This document shows, piece by piece, positions 33,568-41,834 of a stretch of 64,000 nt of DNA. Source of the DNA: Curtobacterium sp. MCBA15_001 (GTDB lineage Bacteria; Actinomycetota; Actinomycetes; Actinomycetales; Microbacteriaceae); assembly GCF_001864835.1 (NCBI RefSeq), contig NZ_MJGI01000022.1, forward strand, positions 40,981-104,980. The letters are read 5' to 3'. The notes beneath the pieces were generated by a model. It was not told where the DNA came from. It searched no databases and worked only from the letters and a program-made list of their open reading frames with translations. Each line of letters starts with the position of its first letter. The stretch's first letter is position 1. A program made the position numbers and the translations under genes.

Positions 33568-34479
33568 GTGACCCGCACACCAGATCGCAGTGCGCCGCCG
33601 TCGCGAGCTGCCCGCGGGCCGAGCGTGTCGCGTCGGCTGCGGTGGGGGGTGCTGGCCGGTGTGGGGTTCGTGATCGTGCCTCTCGTGTACGCCGTCGCCG
33701 TGCTGACGCCGGTCGGTCAACGGGTCGAGGACTCCGCACTGGGTGGCGTCCGTGAGACCGACCTGTTCGGGTCGGACACCGCCCTGAACGTCATCTCGGT
33801 CCCGGTGGTCCTGCTGCTCGTGGTCGTGATCGCCGCCGTGGCGCTCGCCCGGAGGCGGCTCGCCGTGGGCCTGGCGGCGGGGCTCGTGGTGCTCGCGTCC
33901 GCGGGCACGTCGACCCTTGTCAAGCGTATCGCCGTGCGCCCGGAGATCGCCCAGTCCACGACGCCGAACTCGTTCCCGTCCGGGCACGCCACGATCGCGC
34001 TCGCGGCGTTGTTCGCGGTCCTCATGGTCACGCCGCGCCGCTTCCGTCCGCTCGTCCTGCTCATCGGCGCGGCCTACGCCGTCTTCGTGGCGAACCAGAC
34101 CGTGGTCTACGGCTGGCACCGCGTGAGCGACATCGTCGGTGCCTGCGCCGTTGCGCTCTTCTGGCTCGGCATCGTCCGCGCCGTCGGCCCCCGGGTCGAC
34201 CGGGGGGAGCGCGGCGACCGGGACGGACGTCGTGGTCCGCGCCGCGTCGTCACGGCGGTCCTGGCCGTCTCGGTCGGGGTGACCGCGGCGGTGGGGATCG
34301 CGGCCGTCGTCGTGGCGCTGGCGAGCGGGGCGGGGCACGACCACGACGCGCTGCTCGTGGCGGGCCGGATGGCGTCGTCGACGAGCGTGCTGCTCGTGGT
34401 CACCGTCGTGTGGCTCGCCGACGGCATGCACCACGTCGACGCGACGACGGACACCCGGGGCACGCCGACCCCGGTCTAG
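33568..34479 (+). CDS. PAP2-family membrane phosphatase
   Basis: The 303-residue protein has six to eight helices and the PAP2 motifs KRIAVRP and PSGHA. The third motif reads QTVVYGWHRVSD: the catalytic His and Asp are there, but the SR pair that normally opens it is replaced by QT. It would dephosphorylate a lipid phosphate such as undecaprenyl pyrophosphate outside the membrane; the change may alter activity. GTG at 33568 follows a strong GAGGAGGAG site. The gene diverges from DUF4383. Confidence 0.8.
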   Translation: MTRTPDRSAPPSRAARGPSVSRRLRWGVLAGVGFVIVPLVYAVAVLTPVGQRVEDSALGGVRETDLFGSDTALNVISVPVVLLLVVVIAAVALARRRLAVGLAAGLVVLASAGTSTLVKRIAVRPEIAQSTTPNSFPSGHATIALAALFAVLMVTPRRFRPLVLLIGAAYAVFVANQTVVYGWHRVSDIVGACAVALFWLGIVRAVGPRVDRGERGDRDGRRGPRRVVTAVLAVSVGVTAAVGIAAVVVALASGAGHDHDALLVAGRMASSTSVLLVVTVVWLADGMHHVDATTDTRGTPTPV

Positions 34480-34504
34480 ACACGGGCCGCTGCGCCGATG
34501 CGCG

Positions 34505-34942
34505 TCACACCGCGTGCAGTGACCGCAGGATCCGGCGGGCGATACGGGCCTCTTCGTCCGCGCCGGCGTCGTGCCGCACGGACCGGACGGGCACCCCGAG
34601 CACGACCGCGATCTCCGACGGTGCCACGTGCAGGTCCGACAGTTCCGCCACCAGCCGGTCCCGCTCAGCGGCGACCGACTCCTCGACCGCGCGGGCTGCG
34701 TCGCGGAGCTCCCGGGCCCGGGTCGCGGCTGCGCGGACGGTGTCCATCCGCGCCATCATGTCGGCGTCCCCGAACCGGTACTCGATGCAGGGGTCGACGC
34801 CGACGAACTCGTGCACCATGCTGCGGTGCTGCACGACCACCTCGTCGAGCCACGACCCGTGGTGCTCGATGGCGGGGTAGTCCTCGCAGCGGACCACCCA
34901 CTCGTCGTCGACGAGCCGTGCGGTCGAGGTGATCGTGGTCAC
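34505..34942 (-). CDS. HicB-like protein with C-terminal helix-turn-helix
   Basis: The 145-residue protein opens with a HicB-like beta fold (WVVRCEDYPAIEHHGSWLDEV). A charged coiled coil (about residues 70-105) follows, then a possible helix-turn-helix (HVAPSEIAVVLGVPVRSVRHD). HicB is the antitoxin of HicA, but no HicA-like gene is adjacent on either side, so it looks solitary. The GTG start has GGAGG 7 nt upstream. It ends close to the convergent PAP2 gene. Confidence 0.6.
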   Translation of the reverse strand: MTTITSTARLVDDEWVVRCEDYPAIEHHGSWLDEVVVQHRSMVHEFVGVDPCIEYRFGDADMMARMDTVRAAATRARELRDAARAVEESVAAERDRLVAELSDLHVAPSEIAVVLGVPVRSVRHDAGADEEARIARRILRSLHAV

Positions 34943-35175
34943 GCTGACACCTCCGTGGGGTCCTGATCGAGACGCCTGGTGAGGGCGTGCTCTCGACGCT
35001 ACCCGGCCGCGGGTGCTGTCAATCGTCGCGGAGTGGCACCCAACCAGGGGACACGGCGCCTGGGCGGCCTGGCGGGAATGCACCGGCGTGCGCTACGTTG
35101 TACCCGTCAGTTCGATGCAAACGCATAGAACATCGTCCCGCGGATGCGGGACCGGAGCCGCAGGAGGCGACCACC

Positions 35176-36315
35176 ATGCAGTTCGGGATCTTCACGGTCA
35201 GTGACGTCACGACCGACCCCACGACGGGCACCACGCCGGACGACACCCAGCGTGTGCGCGACATCCTGACGATCGCCGAGCACGCCGACCAGGCCGGCCT
35301 CGACGTGTTCGCCACGGGAGAGCACCACAACCCGCCGTTCGTGGCCTCGAGCCCGACGACGATGCTCGGCTACCTGGCCGGTCGGACGAAGCACATCACG
35401 CTGTCCACGTCCACCACCCTCATCACCACGAACGACCCGGTGCGGATCGCCGAGGAGTACGCGATGCTCCAGGTCATCTCCGACGGCCGCATGGACCTGA
35501 TGATGGGCCGCGGCAACACCGGCCCGGTCTACCCGTGGTTCGGGCAGGACATCCGGCAGGGCGTGAACCTGGCGATCGAGCACTACGCGCTGGTCCGCCA
35601 GCTGTGGGAGAACGACGTCGTGGACTGGCAGGGCCGCTTCCGCACGCCGCTGCAGGGCTTCACGTCGACGCCGCGCCCGCTCGACGGAGTCGCGCCGTTC
35701 GTCTGGCACGGCTCGATCCGCACGCCGGAGATCGCGGAGCAGGCGGCGTACTACGGCGACGGGTTCCTGCACAACAACATCTTCTGGCCGATCCAGCACA
35801 CCGAGCAGATGGTCGCGCTGTACCGCCAGCGGTACGAGCACCACGGGCACGGCAGCGCCGACCAGGCGATCGTCGGGCTCGGCGGGCAGTTCTTCGCCCG
35901 CAAGAACTCGCAGGCCGCCAAGGCCGAGTTCCGCCCGTACTTCGACAACGCCCCGGTCTACGGCCACGGCCCGTCGATGGAGGACTTCACCGAGCAGACC
36001 CCGCTGACGGTCGGCTCGCCGCAGGAGGTCATCGACCGCTACGCGACGATGAAGGACCACGTCGGGCACTACCAGCGCCAGCTGTTCCTGGTCGACCACG
36101 CCGGGCTCCCGCTCAAGACGGTGCTCGAGCAGATCGACATCCTGGCCGAGGACATCGTCCCCGAGCTCCGGAAGATCAACGAGGAGGGTCGCCCGGCGCA
36201 CGTGCCGGCGAACCCGCCGACGCACGCCGAGCGCGTGGCCGCCGCCCGCGCCGCGGGTGCGGTCGGCAGCGACCACGTCGCCGCGGTGGACGCGTTCACG
36301 GGCGCGTCGGTCTGA
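35176..36315 (+). CDS. LLM-class flavin-dependent monooxygenase (CE1758-like)
   Basis: The 379-residue protein has the luciferase-like TIM barrel (MQFGIFTVSDVT, FATGEHHNPPFVASSP, LMMGRGNTGPVYPWFG). It most resembles the CE1758 family of actinobacterial FMN-dependent oxidoreductases, some of which are linked to stress or aromatic breakdown. The substrate is unknown. CAGGAGG lies 8 nt before the ATG. It stands alone with its own terminator of the GGAGGC family just downstream. Confidence 0.87.
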   Translation: MQFGIFTVSDVTTDPTTGTTPDDTQRVRDILTIAEHADQAGLDVFATGEHHNPPFVASSPTTMLGYLAGRTKHITLSTSTTLITTNDPVRIAEEYAMLQVISDGRMDLMMGRGNTGPVYPWFGQDIRQGVNLAIEHYALVRQLWENDVVDWQGRFRTPLQGFTSTPRPLDGVAPFVWHGSIRTPEIAEQAAYYGDGFLHNNIFWPIQHTEQMVALYRQRYEHHGHGSADQAIVGLGGQFFARKNSQAAKAEFRPYFDNAPVYGHGPSMEDFTEQTPLTVGSPQEVIDRYATMKDHVGHYQRQLFLVDHAGLPLKTVLEQIDILAEDIVPELRKINEEGRPAHVPANPPTHAERVAAARAAGAVGSDHVAAVDAFTGASV

Positions 36316-36335
36316 TCCGCACCAGCTGACGGACA

Positions 36336-36367
36336 GGAGGCCCGGTGCCAGCTGGCACCGGGCCTCC
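36336..36367. terminator. Perfect 32-bp palindromic terminator
   Basis: Bases 36336-36367 form a perfect palindrome with arms GGAGGCCCGGTGCCAG and complement. GACGGAC before and GTCCGTC after extend the stem past one mismatch. It stands between the convergent monooxygenase and SMR genes; member of the five-copy hairpin family. Confidence 0.8.
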
Positions 36368-36386
36368 CGTCCGTCCCGACGTGCGT

Positions 36387-36728
36387 TCAGGGCCGGCGGG
36401 GCGCAGCGGGCTTGGCGGGCAGCAGCTTCAGGCCGACCACGCACCCGACGATCCCGGCGATGAAGAGCAGGCGGAGGACCGTGACGGGCTCCGCCCCCGT
36501 GGCCATGCCCCACAGCACGGTCAGTGCCGCACCCGTGCCGGTCCAGACGGCGTAGGCCGTGCTGATCGGGATGTGCCGGAGCACGTAGCCGAACGCACCC
36601 AGGCTGACGACGATCGTCGCCGCGAAGACCAGCGTCGGCTGCAGGCGCGAGAACCCCTGGCTCTCGCCGAGCGCCGTCGCCCAGACCGTCTCGAGCGCCG
36701 CGCTGACGAACAGCACCACCCAGGCCAC
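36387..36728 (-). CDS. SMR-family multidrug transporter subunit
   Basis: The 113-residue protein has four helices and the SMR signature with the essential acid Glu13 (AALETVWATALG) and AYAVWTGTGA. It starts at GTG directly after the stop of the other SMR gene. Adjacent SMR pairs often form heterodimeric exporters of quaternary ammonium or guanidinium compounds. The TetR gene beyond them should control both. Confidence 0.9.
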   Translation of the reverse strand: MAWVVLFVSAALETVWATALGESQGFSRLQPTLVFAATIVVSLGAFGYVLRHIPISTAYAVWTGTGAALTVLWGMATGAEPVTVLRLLFIAGIVGCVVGLKLLPAKPAAPRRP

Positions 36729-37043
36729 CTAGCTCACCACCTTGAGACCGACGACGCAGGCGACCAGGCCGAGCACGAGGGCCACCCGGCCGAACGACGC
36801 TGCCTCCTGCCGACGGGCGATCGCGACGAGCACCGTCAACGAAGCGCCGATCCCCACCCACACCGCGTAGGCCGTGCCGACCGGGATCGCGGTCATCGCG
36901 TACGCCAGGCCGGCCATGCTCGCGGCCATGCCGAGGACGAACACGATCGTCGGCACCACCTTCTTGAAGCCGTTCGACGCGCCGAGTGCGGTCGCCCACA
37001 CTGCTTCGAGCACGCCGGACAGGACGAGGACGACCCAGGTCAT
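36729..37043 (-). CDS. SMR-family multidrug transporter subunit
   Basis: The 104-residue protein has four helices, Glu13 in GVLEAVWATALG, and AYAVWVGIGASLTV. It is similar to its neighbour across its whole length, so the two probably arose by duplication. A GGAGGAA site precedes the ATG at 37043. It is the first gene of the pair and lies next to the TetR operator. Confidence 0.92.
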   Translation of the reverse strand: MTWVVLVLSGVLEAVWATALGASNGFKKVVPTIVFVLGMAASMAGLAYAMTAIPVGTAYAVWVGIGASLTVLVAIARRQEAASFGRVALVLGLVACVVGLKVVS

Positions 37044-37072
37044 GACAGTTCCTCCGGATGGGGAGACGGATA

Positions 37073-37123
37073 GTCGCACGACTGTGCGACAACACTGTTC
37101 TAGCACAGAGTCGCACAGTCGTG
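37073..37123. promoter_or_regulatory. Inverted double operator for TetR
   Basis: GTCGCACGACTGTGCGAC at 37073-37090 is itself a palindrome with 7-bp arms. Its last 14 bases (37077-37090) recur as an exact inverted copy at 37110-37123, 19 nt away. This lies between the divergent TetR and SMR genes and can bind two dimers. Confidence 0.7.
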
Positions 37124-37136
37124 CCAGAATGATCGG

Positions 37137-37715
37137 ATGACGCGCAGCATCGAACTCGAGGAACGGCGCCGGATCGTGTCCGAGGCAGCCTGCCGTGTCC
37201 TCGCGCGCGACGGCCTGCGTGCCGTGAGCGTCCGGAACGTCGCCGCCGAGGCCGGACTGCCGCCGAGCACGGTGCGGTACACCTTCCCGACGCAGGCGAG
37301 CGTGCGCGAACACGCTCTGGACCTGGTGTTCGACGGCACGGCTGCCCGCATCGATGCGCTGCCCGCAGACCTGCGCGGCACCGAGTACGCCCACGCCGTG
37401 CTCGTCGAGCTGCTGCCCCTCGACCACGAGCGCCGCATCGAGCTCGACGTCTACCTGGCGCTCGGCACGGCGGCCCTGACGGACGCCGAGCTCCGGCCCT
37501 TCCACGACCGCGTCGTCGCCGACATGCAGGACTGGTGCGGTCGGGTCCTCCGGGCAGTGGGCGTGCCCGAGGCGGACATGGCGTACGAGGCCTGCCGGTT
37601 GCACGCGCTGGTGGACGGGCTGGCGATGCAGGTCGTCCGGCTGCCGGCCGGCGCCGACGCCGCCTGGGCGACGGACCTGCTCGACCGCCACGTCGCCGGA
37701 CTCACCCCGGGCTGA
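37137..37715 (+). CDS. TetR-family regulator of SMR genes
   Basis: The 192-residue protein has the TetR helix-turn-helix (LRAVSVRNVAAEAGLPPSTV, about residues 25-45) and a C-terminal ligand domain (VDGLAMQVVRLP). It is divergent from the SMR pair across 93 bp that contain a strong double inverted repeat. It probably represses both directions until a cationic drug binds. Confidence 0.88.
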   Translation: MTRSIELEERRRIVSEAACRVLARDGLRAVSVRNVAAEAGLPPSTVRYTFPTQASVREHALDLVFDGTAARIDALPADLRGTEYAHAVLVELLPLDHERRIELDVYLALGTAALTDAELRPFHDRVVADMQDWCGRVLRAVGVPEADMAYEACRLHALVDGLAMQVVRLPAGADAAWATDLLDRHVAGLTPG

Positions 37716-37772
37716 GCGCACCCGAACCCGCCGCCGCGCGCGGGCTGACGGGCTCGCGCTGCACCGGACGCC

Positions 37773-37784
37773 TATCCTGTCCCG
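37773..37784 (+). promoter_or_regulatory. -10 box for leaderless permease gene
   Basis: TATCCT at 37773-37778 is 6 nt before the GTG at 37785. Confidence 0.55.
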
Positions 37785-38804
37785 GTGACGACGCGCACCA
37801 CCACGCCGCCGCAGCAGCGCAGCCGGACCCTGACCGGCCCCGGTCTCGTGCTGCTCGCCGTCGTCGTGCTCCTCGGCATCCGGCTGCTCACCCCGGCCGT
37901 CGGCACCGCGGGGCTGCCCGACGTCGTCCAGGACTTCCTGACCCTGGCGATCAGCGTCGTGATCGAGTCGCTGCCGTTCGTCGTGCTCGGCATCGTGCTG
38001 TCCATCGTCGTCGAGGTGTGGGTGCCGCACGGTGCCCTCGAGCGCATCCTGCCGTCCCGCCCGATGCCCCGCCGCGCGGTCATCTCGCTGATCGGCATGC
38101 TCTTCCCCGTGTGCGAGTGCGGCAACGTGCCCCTGGCCCGCGGCTTGATGCTCCGCGGGTTCACGCCAGCCGAGGCCGTCACCTTCCTGGTCGCTGCCCC
38201 GATCCTCAACCCGCTCGTCATCGTCAGCACCGCGCAGGCGTTCGGCTGGTCCGGGTGGATCCTGCCCGTCCGGATCGTGGGCGGCTTCGTCGTCGCGAAC
38301 CTGGTCGGGTGGATCGTCGCCGCACACCGTCGTCCGGCGGACCTGCTGCTGCCGGCGTTCGAGGCCCGCTGCCGCGCAGCCGTCGGCGCCGCCACACCGC
38401 GGAACCGCTGGCGGGAGAGCGCTGCACAGTTCGGCGGCGAGACGGCCACGATGATGCCGGCACTGTTCGTCGGAGCCGGTCTGGCCGCGGCGATCCAGGT
38501 CGCGGTGCCGCGCAGCACCCTCGTGGCGATCGGCAGCAACCCGGTGCTCTCGGTCCTGGCGATGATGCTGCTGGCGATGACGGTGTCGCTCTGCTCGAAC
38601 GTCGACGCCTTCTTCGCGCTGTCCTTCGCCTCGACGTTCCTGCCCGGGGCGATCACGGCCTTCCTGATCATCGGGCCGATCATCGACGTCAAGATGATCG
38701 CGCTGCTCCGCACGACCTTCCGCACGCGCTTCCTGGTGCTGCTGTCGGTGGTCTGCGTCCTGTTCGCCGCTGCCGTCGGGTTGGTGATGAATGTCCTCGT
38801 CTGA
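37785..38804 (+). CDS. ArsP/DUF318-type permease
   Basis: The 339-residue protein has about eight helices and the two conserved cysteine motifs of the family: CECGNVPLARGLMLRG and SLCSNVDAFFALSF. ArsP members export organoarsenicals, but many, like this one, pair with a TIGR03943 protein and have no proven substrate. The 3' end overlaps that partner by 14 nt. Such pairs are often in zinc regulons; I see no Zur-like box here. Confidence 0.85.
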   Translation: MTTRTTTPPQQRSRTLTGPGLVLLAVVVLLGIRLLTPAVGTAGLPDVVQDFLTLAISVVIESLPFVVLGIVLSIVVEVWVPHGALERILPSRPMPRRAVISLIGMLFPVCECGNVPLARGLMLRGFTPAEAVTFLVAAPILNPLVIVSTAQAFGWSGWILPVRIVGGFVVANLVGWIVAAHRRPADLLLPAFEARCRAAVGAATPRNRWRESAAQFGGETATMMPALFVGAGLAAAIQVAVPRSTLVAIGSNPVLSVLAMMLLAMTVSLCSNVDAFFALSFASTFLPGAITAFLIIGPIIDVKMIALLRTTFRTRFLVLLSVVCVLFAAAVGLVMNVLV

Positions 38805-39597
38805 CACCGCGCACACGCGCCGAGGTCCGGCCCTGCTCGGCCTCGGTTCCGTCCTCGCCGTCGCGCTGTGCACGCTCTGGCTCGCCGTCTCAGGGCACCT
38901 CGACCTGTACATCAACCCGCGGTACGCGGTCTTCACCGTGGTGCTCGCCGCCGTGGCCGTGCCGGCATCCGTCGCCGGGCTGGTCGTGGTCGCACGGGGC
39001 GCGGGGCACACCCACGACCATGCGGGTCCGGACGACGACGCTGCGTCCCGGCCGGGAGGCCCGTCCCACGTCCTGCGCATCGCCGCCGGTGGGGTCGCGG
39101 TCCTGGTCACCGTCGGGGTCACCGCCGCCATGCTGGTGCTGCCCCCGGCCACGTTGTCCGCGCGGACCGCCCAGCAGCGGAGCGTCGACTCGGCCACGCT
39201 GTCGAACGCCACCGGCTCGGGCCCCGCCGTCTCGCTGCTCGGCAGTGGGTCCGTCGACACGTCCGGGTACGGCGTGAAGGACTGGGCCGCGGTCATCCGC
39301 CAGACCACGGACACCGGGTCGGTGCTCGGCAAGCGGGTGTCGCTCACCGGGTTCGTCGTGCCCGGGTCCGGGGACTCGTTCACGCTCACCCGCTTCGTCA
39401 TCAGCTGCTGCGCCGTCGACGCACAGCCCGTCGGCCTCGGTGTCACCACCGACGGCGCGGTGCCGGCGGAGAACCAGTGGGTGCGGGTCACCGGGGCGCT
39501 GGCGGCCAACCCCGACCAGGCCTCCGACGTGCGGATCGTCATCCGGGCGGCGGAGGTCGAGCGGATCGCACAGCCCGAGGACCCGTATGAGTACTGA
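38791..39597 (+). CDS. TIGR03943-family putative permease subunit
   Basis: The 268-residue protein has two or three N-terminal helices, a His/Asp loop (HTHDHAGPDDD) that could bind metal, and an external C-terminal domain with the conserved FVISCCAVDA pair of cysteines. It matches the TIGR03943 partner of the ArsP-like permease. It overlaps both its neighbours (14 and 11 nt), so the three genes are one unit. Confidence 0.85.
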   Translation: MSSSDTAHTRRGPALLGLGSVLAVALCTLWLAVSGHLDLYINPRYAVFTVVLAAVAVPASVAGLVVVARGAGHTHDHAGPDDDAASRPGGPSHVLRIAAGGVAVLVTVGVTAAMLVLPPATLSARTAQQRSVDSATLSNATGSGPAVSLLGSGSVDTSGYGVKDWAAVIRQTTDTGSVLGKRVSLTGFVVPGSGDSFTLTRFVISCCAVDAQPVGLGVTTDGAVPAENQWVRVTGALAANPDQASDVRIVIRAAEVERIAQPEDPYEY

Positions 39598-40990
39598 GAC
39601 CCGGCGCCCCGTCGCCACCCGCTTCCGACGCCGGTTCGTCGCCGTGGTCGTGGTGCTCGTCGTCGTCGCCGCGGCCGCCGCGGTGGTCGGGTCGCAGCAG
39701 GGCCCGAGGCTGAAGGACGTCAGCTACGACGCGACGGGCATCGTCTCCCGCCCCGCACAGCGCGTGATCATCACCGCGAACCAGGCACTGCAGCGGGTCT
39801 CCGCCCGCGACGTCCGGGTCAGTCCCGCAGCCGAGCACACCGTGACATCGAGCGGCAACACCGTCGCCGTCGAGTTCGCCGGCCCGCTCGACTACGACCG
39901 CGACTACACGGTCACCGTGGCCGACGCCCGGGCTCCCGGACAGGCGGCGACCGCCGACCTGCGTGCCACGATCCGCACGGGCAGCACCGACGTCCTCGCG
40001 CTCGTGCCGGCAGCGGACGGCGGCCAGGACCGCATCCTCCGTCGGTCGCTCGACGCCTCGGGCGCGACCACCGTGTACCGGGGCACGGGCATCACGGGCT
40101 ACGTCCGTCTCAACCGCTCCCTGGTCGTCCTGAGCGACACCGCGGTGGGGGACTCCCGGATCGACATCGTGCCACTGCGGAACGGCGTCACGGACCCGGA
40201 CGCCCCCGTCGAGCACCTGACCCTGCCGAGCAGCCGCGGGTCGGCGTCGGCGCTGCACGCGTCGGACGACGGCGCCTCGTTCGGGTTCCGGTACGCGGAC
40301 ACCTCGACCGGTCAGTCGCGCGACGTCGGGCTGTACGTGGTGGACCTGACCGGCACACACCTGCCGCAGCCGATCGCGGCGGACGGCAGACCGACGACCG
40401 GCGCGGTCCCGATGACGGTGACCCAGTGGGCGTACGTCCCGCGCACCGAGAGCGCCCTGGTCCGCACCGGCTCGGACGAGCTGTTCCTGGTCGACATGAG
40501 CGGACGCGTCCCCGCCGTCCGACTGGGCTCGGCCACCTACCTGCACGGCTTCGTCGGCACCGGCACCACCGCCGTGGTGGAGTCCGGCACCGGCATCCAG
40601 CGGCTCGACCTGACGGACGGCAGACGCACCGACATCACGGCACCCGCGGGCAGCACCGACGCGCCGTACCTCGGCCGCATCGCGCAGCTGACGGACGAGA
40701 CCTACCTGCGGACCGTGGGATCGGTCCGCTCCGACGGGACGATCGCCAGCCGCATCGTGCGTGTCGACGGCACCAGGGCCTCCCGGCTGCCCGTGTCGAT
40801 CCCGGACGACGCGACGCTCACCGCGGTCTGCCCCTCGCCGAACGGGCAGTTCGTCGCGGTCGAGACCCGCTCGAGCGGCGCGTCGCTGGTCAGCGTGGTC
40901 GACGCCGCGAGCGGTGCGCTCGAAGCATCACTGGCCGGTGAGGACGTCGACTGGTGCGGTGCCCTGCCGAGCGGTGACGAGGTCGGCTAG
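39587..40990 (+). CDS. Membrane-anchored Ig-like/beta-propeller protein
   Basis: The 467-residue protein has one N-terminal membrane helix (residues 17-38), an Ig-like domain of the SbsA type (about 60-125, LDYDRDYTVTVAD) and a C-terminal part with repeated strands such as ELFLVDMSG and GIQRLDLTDG that suggest a beta-propeller. It should face outward. Coupling to the permease pair suggests a joint role, but no function is known. It starts at the ATG inside the end of the previous gene. Confidence 0.7.
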   Translation: MSTETRRPVATRFRRRFVAVVVVLVVVAAAAAVVGSQQGPRLKDVSYDATGIVSRPAQRVIITANQALQRVSARDVRVSPAAEHTVTSSGNTVAVEFAGPLDYDRDYTVTVADARAPGQAATADLRATIRTGSTDVLALVPAADGGQDRILRRSLDASGATTVYRGTGITGYVRLNRSLVVLSDTAVGDSRIDIVPLRNGVTDPDAPVEHLTLPSSRGSASALHASDDGASFGFRYADTSTGQSRDVGLYVVDLTGTHLPQPIAADGRPTTGAVPMTVTQWAYVPRTESALVRTGSDELFLVDMSGRVPAVRLGSATYLHGFVGTGTTAVVESGTGIQRLDLTDGRRTDITAPAGSTDAPYLGRIAQLTDETYLRTVGSVRSDGTIASRIVRVDGTRASRLPVSIPDDATLTAVCPSPNGQFVAVETRSSGASLVSVVDAASGALEASLAGEDVDWCGALPSGDEVG

Positions 40991-41000
40991 CGTCGAGGAC
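40988..41000 (+). promoter_or_regulatory. -10 box inside previous stop codon
   Basis: TAGCGT at 40988-40993 includes the TAG stop of the propeller gene and lies 7 nt before the GTG at 41001, so the acetyltransferase gene may have its own leaderless start. Confidence 0.5.
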
Positions 41001-41615
41001 GTGCATCAGGCGTTCGTCGAGCGGTGGGTCGTCGGGTGGGCGCGGTCCCGGCGCCTGGACGTGCAGGCCGACGGCGAGGGCTGGCGCGTGCTGGTCGGCG
41101 CCGAGACCCGCCACGAGGAGTACGTCGTCGCGGAACCCTCACCGGCCGAGGCGGTCCGGTTCGCCCACCTGGTCGAGCCCCGGTTCACCAGTTGGCTGAC
41201 CGTCGTGGGCGGGATCGACCCGCAGGCGCTCGTCGCGTTCGGTCGGCTCGACCGCATCGCCCGTGTCGAGACCGTGATGGAGGCGCCGCTCGCGTCCGTC
41301 CCGCTGCCGTCGGACGTGGTGGTCGAGGCCGCCGGCGACGTCGCACACGTCCGGGTCCTGGTCGACGGCACCGTCGCCGCACGGGGGCAGGTCGCCGTGG
41401 TGGGACGCGATGCCGTGTTCGACCGCATCGAGACGGAGCCGGCGTTCCGTCGTCGTGGCCTCGGTCGGCGCGTGGTCGACGGGCTGACGGCGTGGTCGGT
41501 CGCGCAGGGGGCTGACGTCGGGCTGCTCTTGGCGTCGGAGCAGGGGCGGACGCTCTACCGCTCGGCCGGGTGGCGCGACGTCGCGCCGGCGGTCACGTAC
41601 CGCGGCTTCGCCTGA
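41001..41615 (+). CDS. GNAT N-acetyltransferase
   Basis: The 204-residue protein has the acetyl-CoA loop FRRRGLGRRVVDGL near residue 150 and the C-terminal strand GRTLYRSAGWRDV. The first half is diverged and has no clear family. Substrate unknown. It begins 10 nt after the propeller stop and ends at the start of an unusual repeat array. Confidence 0.82.
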   Translation: MHQAFVERWVVGWARSRRLDVQADGEGWRVLVGAETRHEEYVVAEPSPAEAVRFAHLVEPRFTSWLTVVGGIDPQALVAFGRLDRIARVETVMEAPLASVPLPSDVVVEAAGDVAHVRVLVDGTVAARGQVAVVGRDAVFDRIETEPAFRRRGLGRRVVDGLTAWSVAQGADVGLLLASEQGRTLYRSAGWRDVAPAVTYRGFA

Positions 41616-41622
41616 GCGGCGC

Positions 41623-41823
41623 GGTCTTCTCCGCGAAAGCGACGGTCTTCTCCGCGAAAGCGACAGATCTCCCTGCGTGCCCGCTCTCGAACCCACGAAA
41701 GCGACAGATCTCCCTGCGTGCCGCTCTCGAACCCACGAAAGCGACAGATGTGCGTACGTGCCCCCTGTCTCATCCGCGAAAGCGACAGATCTCCGCGGAC
41801 TTCCGGCGGAGATCTGTCGCTTT
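41623..41823. repeat. Arm array: repeated CGAAAGCGACAG with one inverted copy
   Basis: Two 21-bp units (41623, 41644) merge into four 40-bp units (41651, 41691, 41731, 41771). Each carries CGAAAGCGAC(A/G)G, and most continue as ATCTCC. Only the last is followed by an inverted copy, giving a 17-bp stem (41779-41795 with 41807-41823). It lies between convergent genes. The same arm is found in the hairpin at 22333-22385. Confidence 0.85.
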
Positions 41824-41834
41824 GCGGGTGGGGA

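Noticed and set aside
33297..33578. Extended DUF4383 protein starting at 33578
   Set aside because: The extension is low-complexity, overlaps the start of the PAP2 gene, and a GAGGAG site supports the shorter form.
41651..41810. 40-bp periodic array that might look like a small CRISPR
   Set aside because: The stretches between repeats are nearly identical to each other, the repeat is only about 16 bp, and there are no cas genes. It is a tandem repeat, not spacers.
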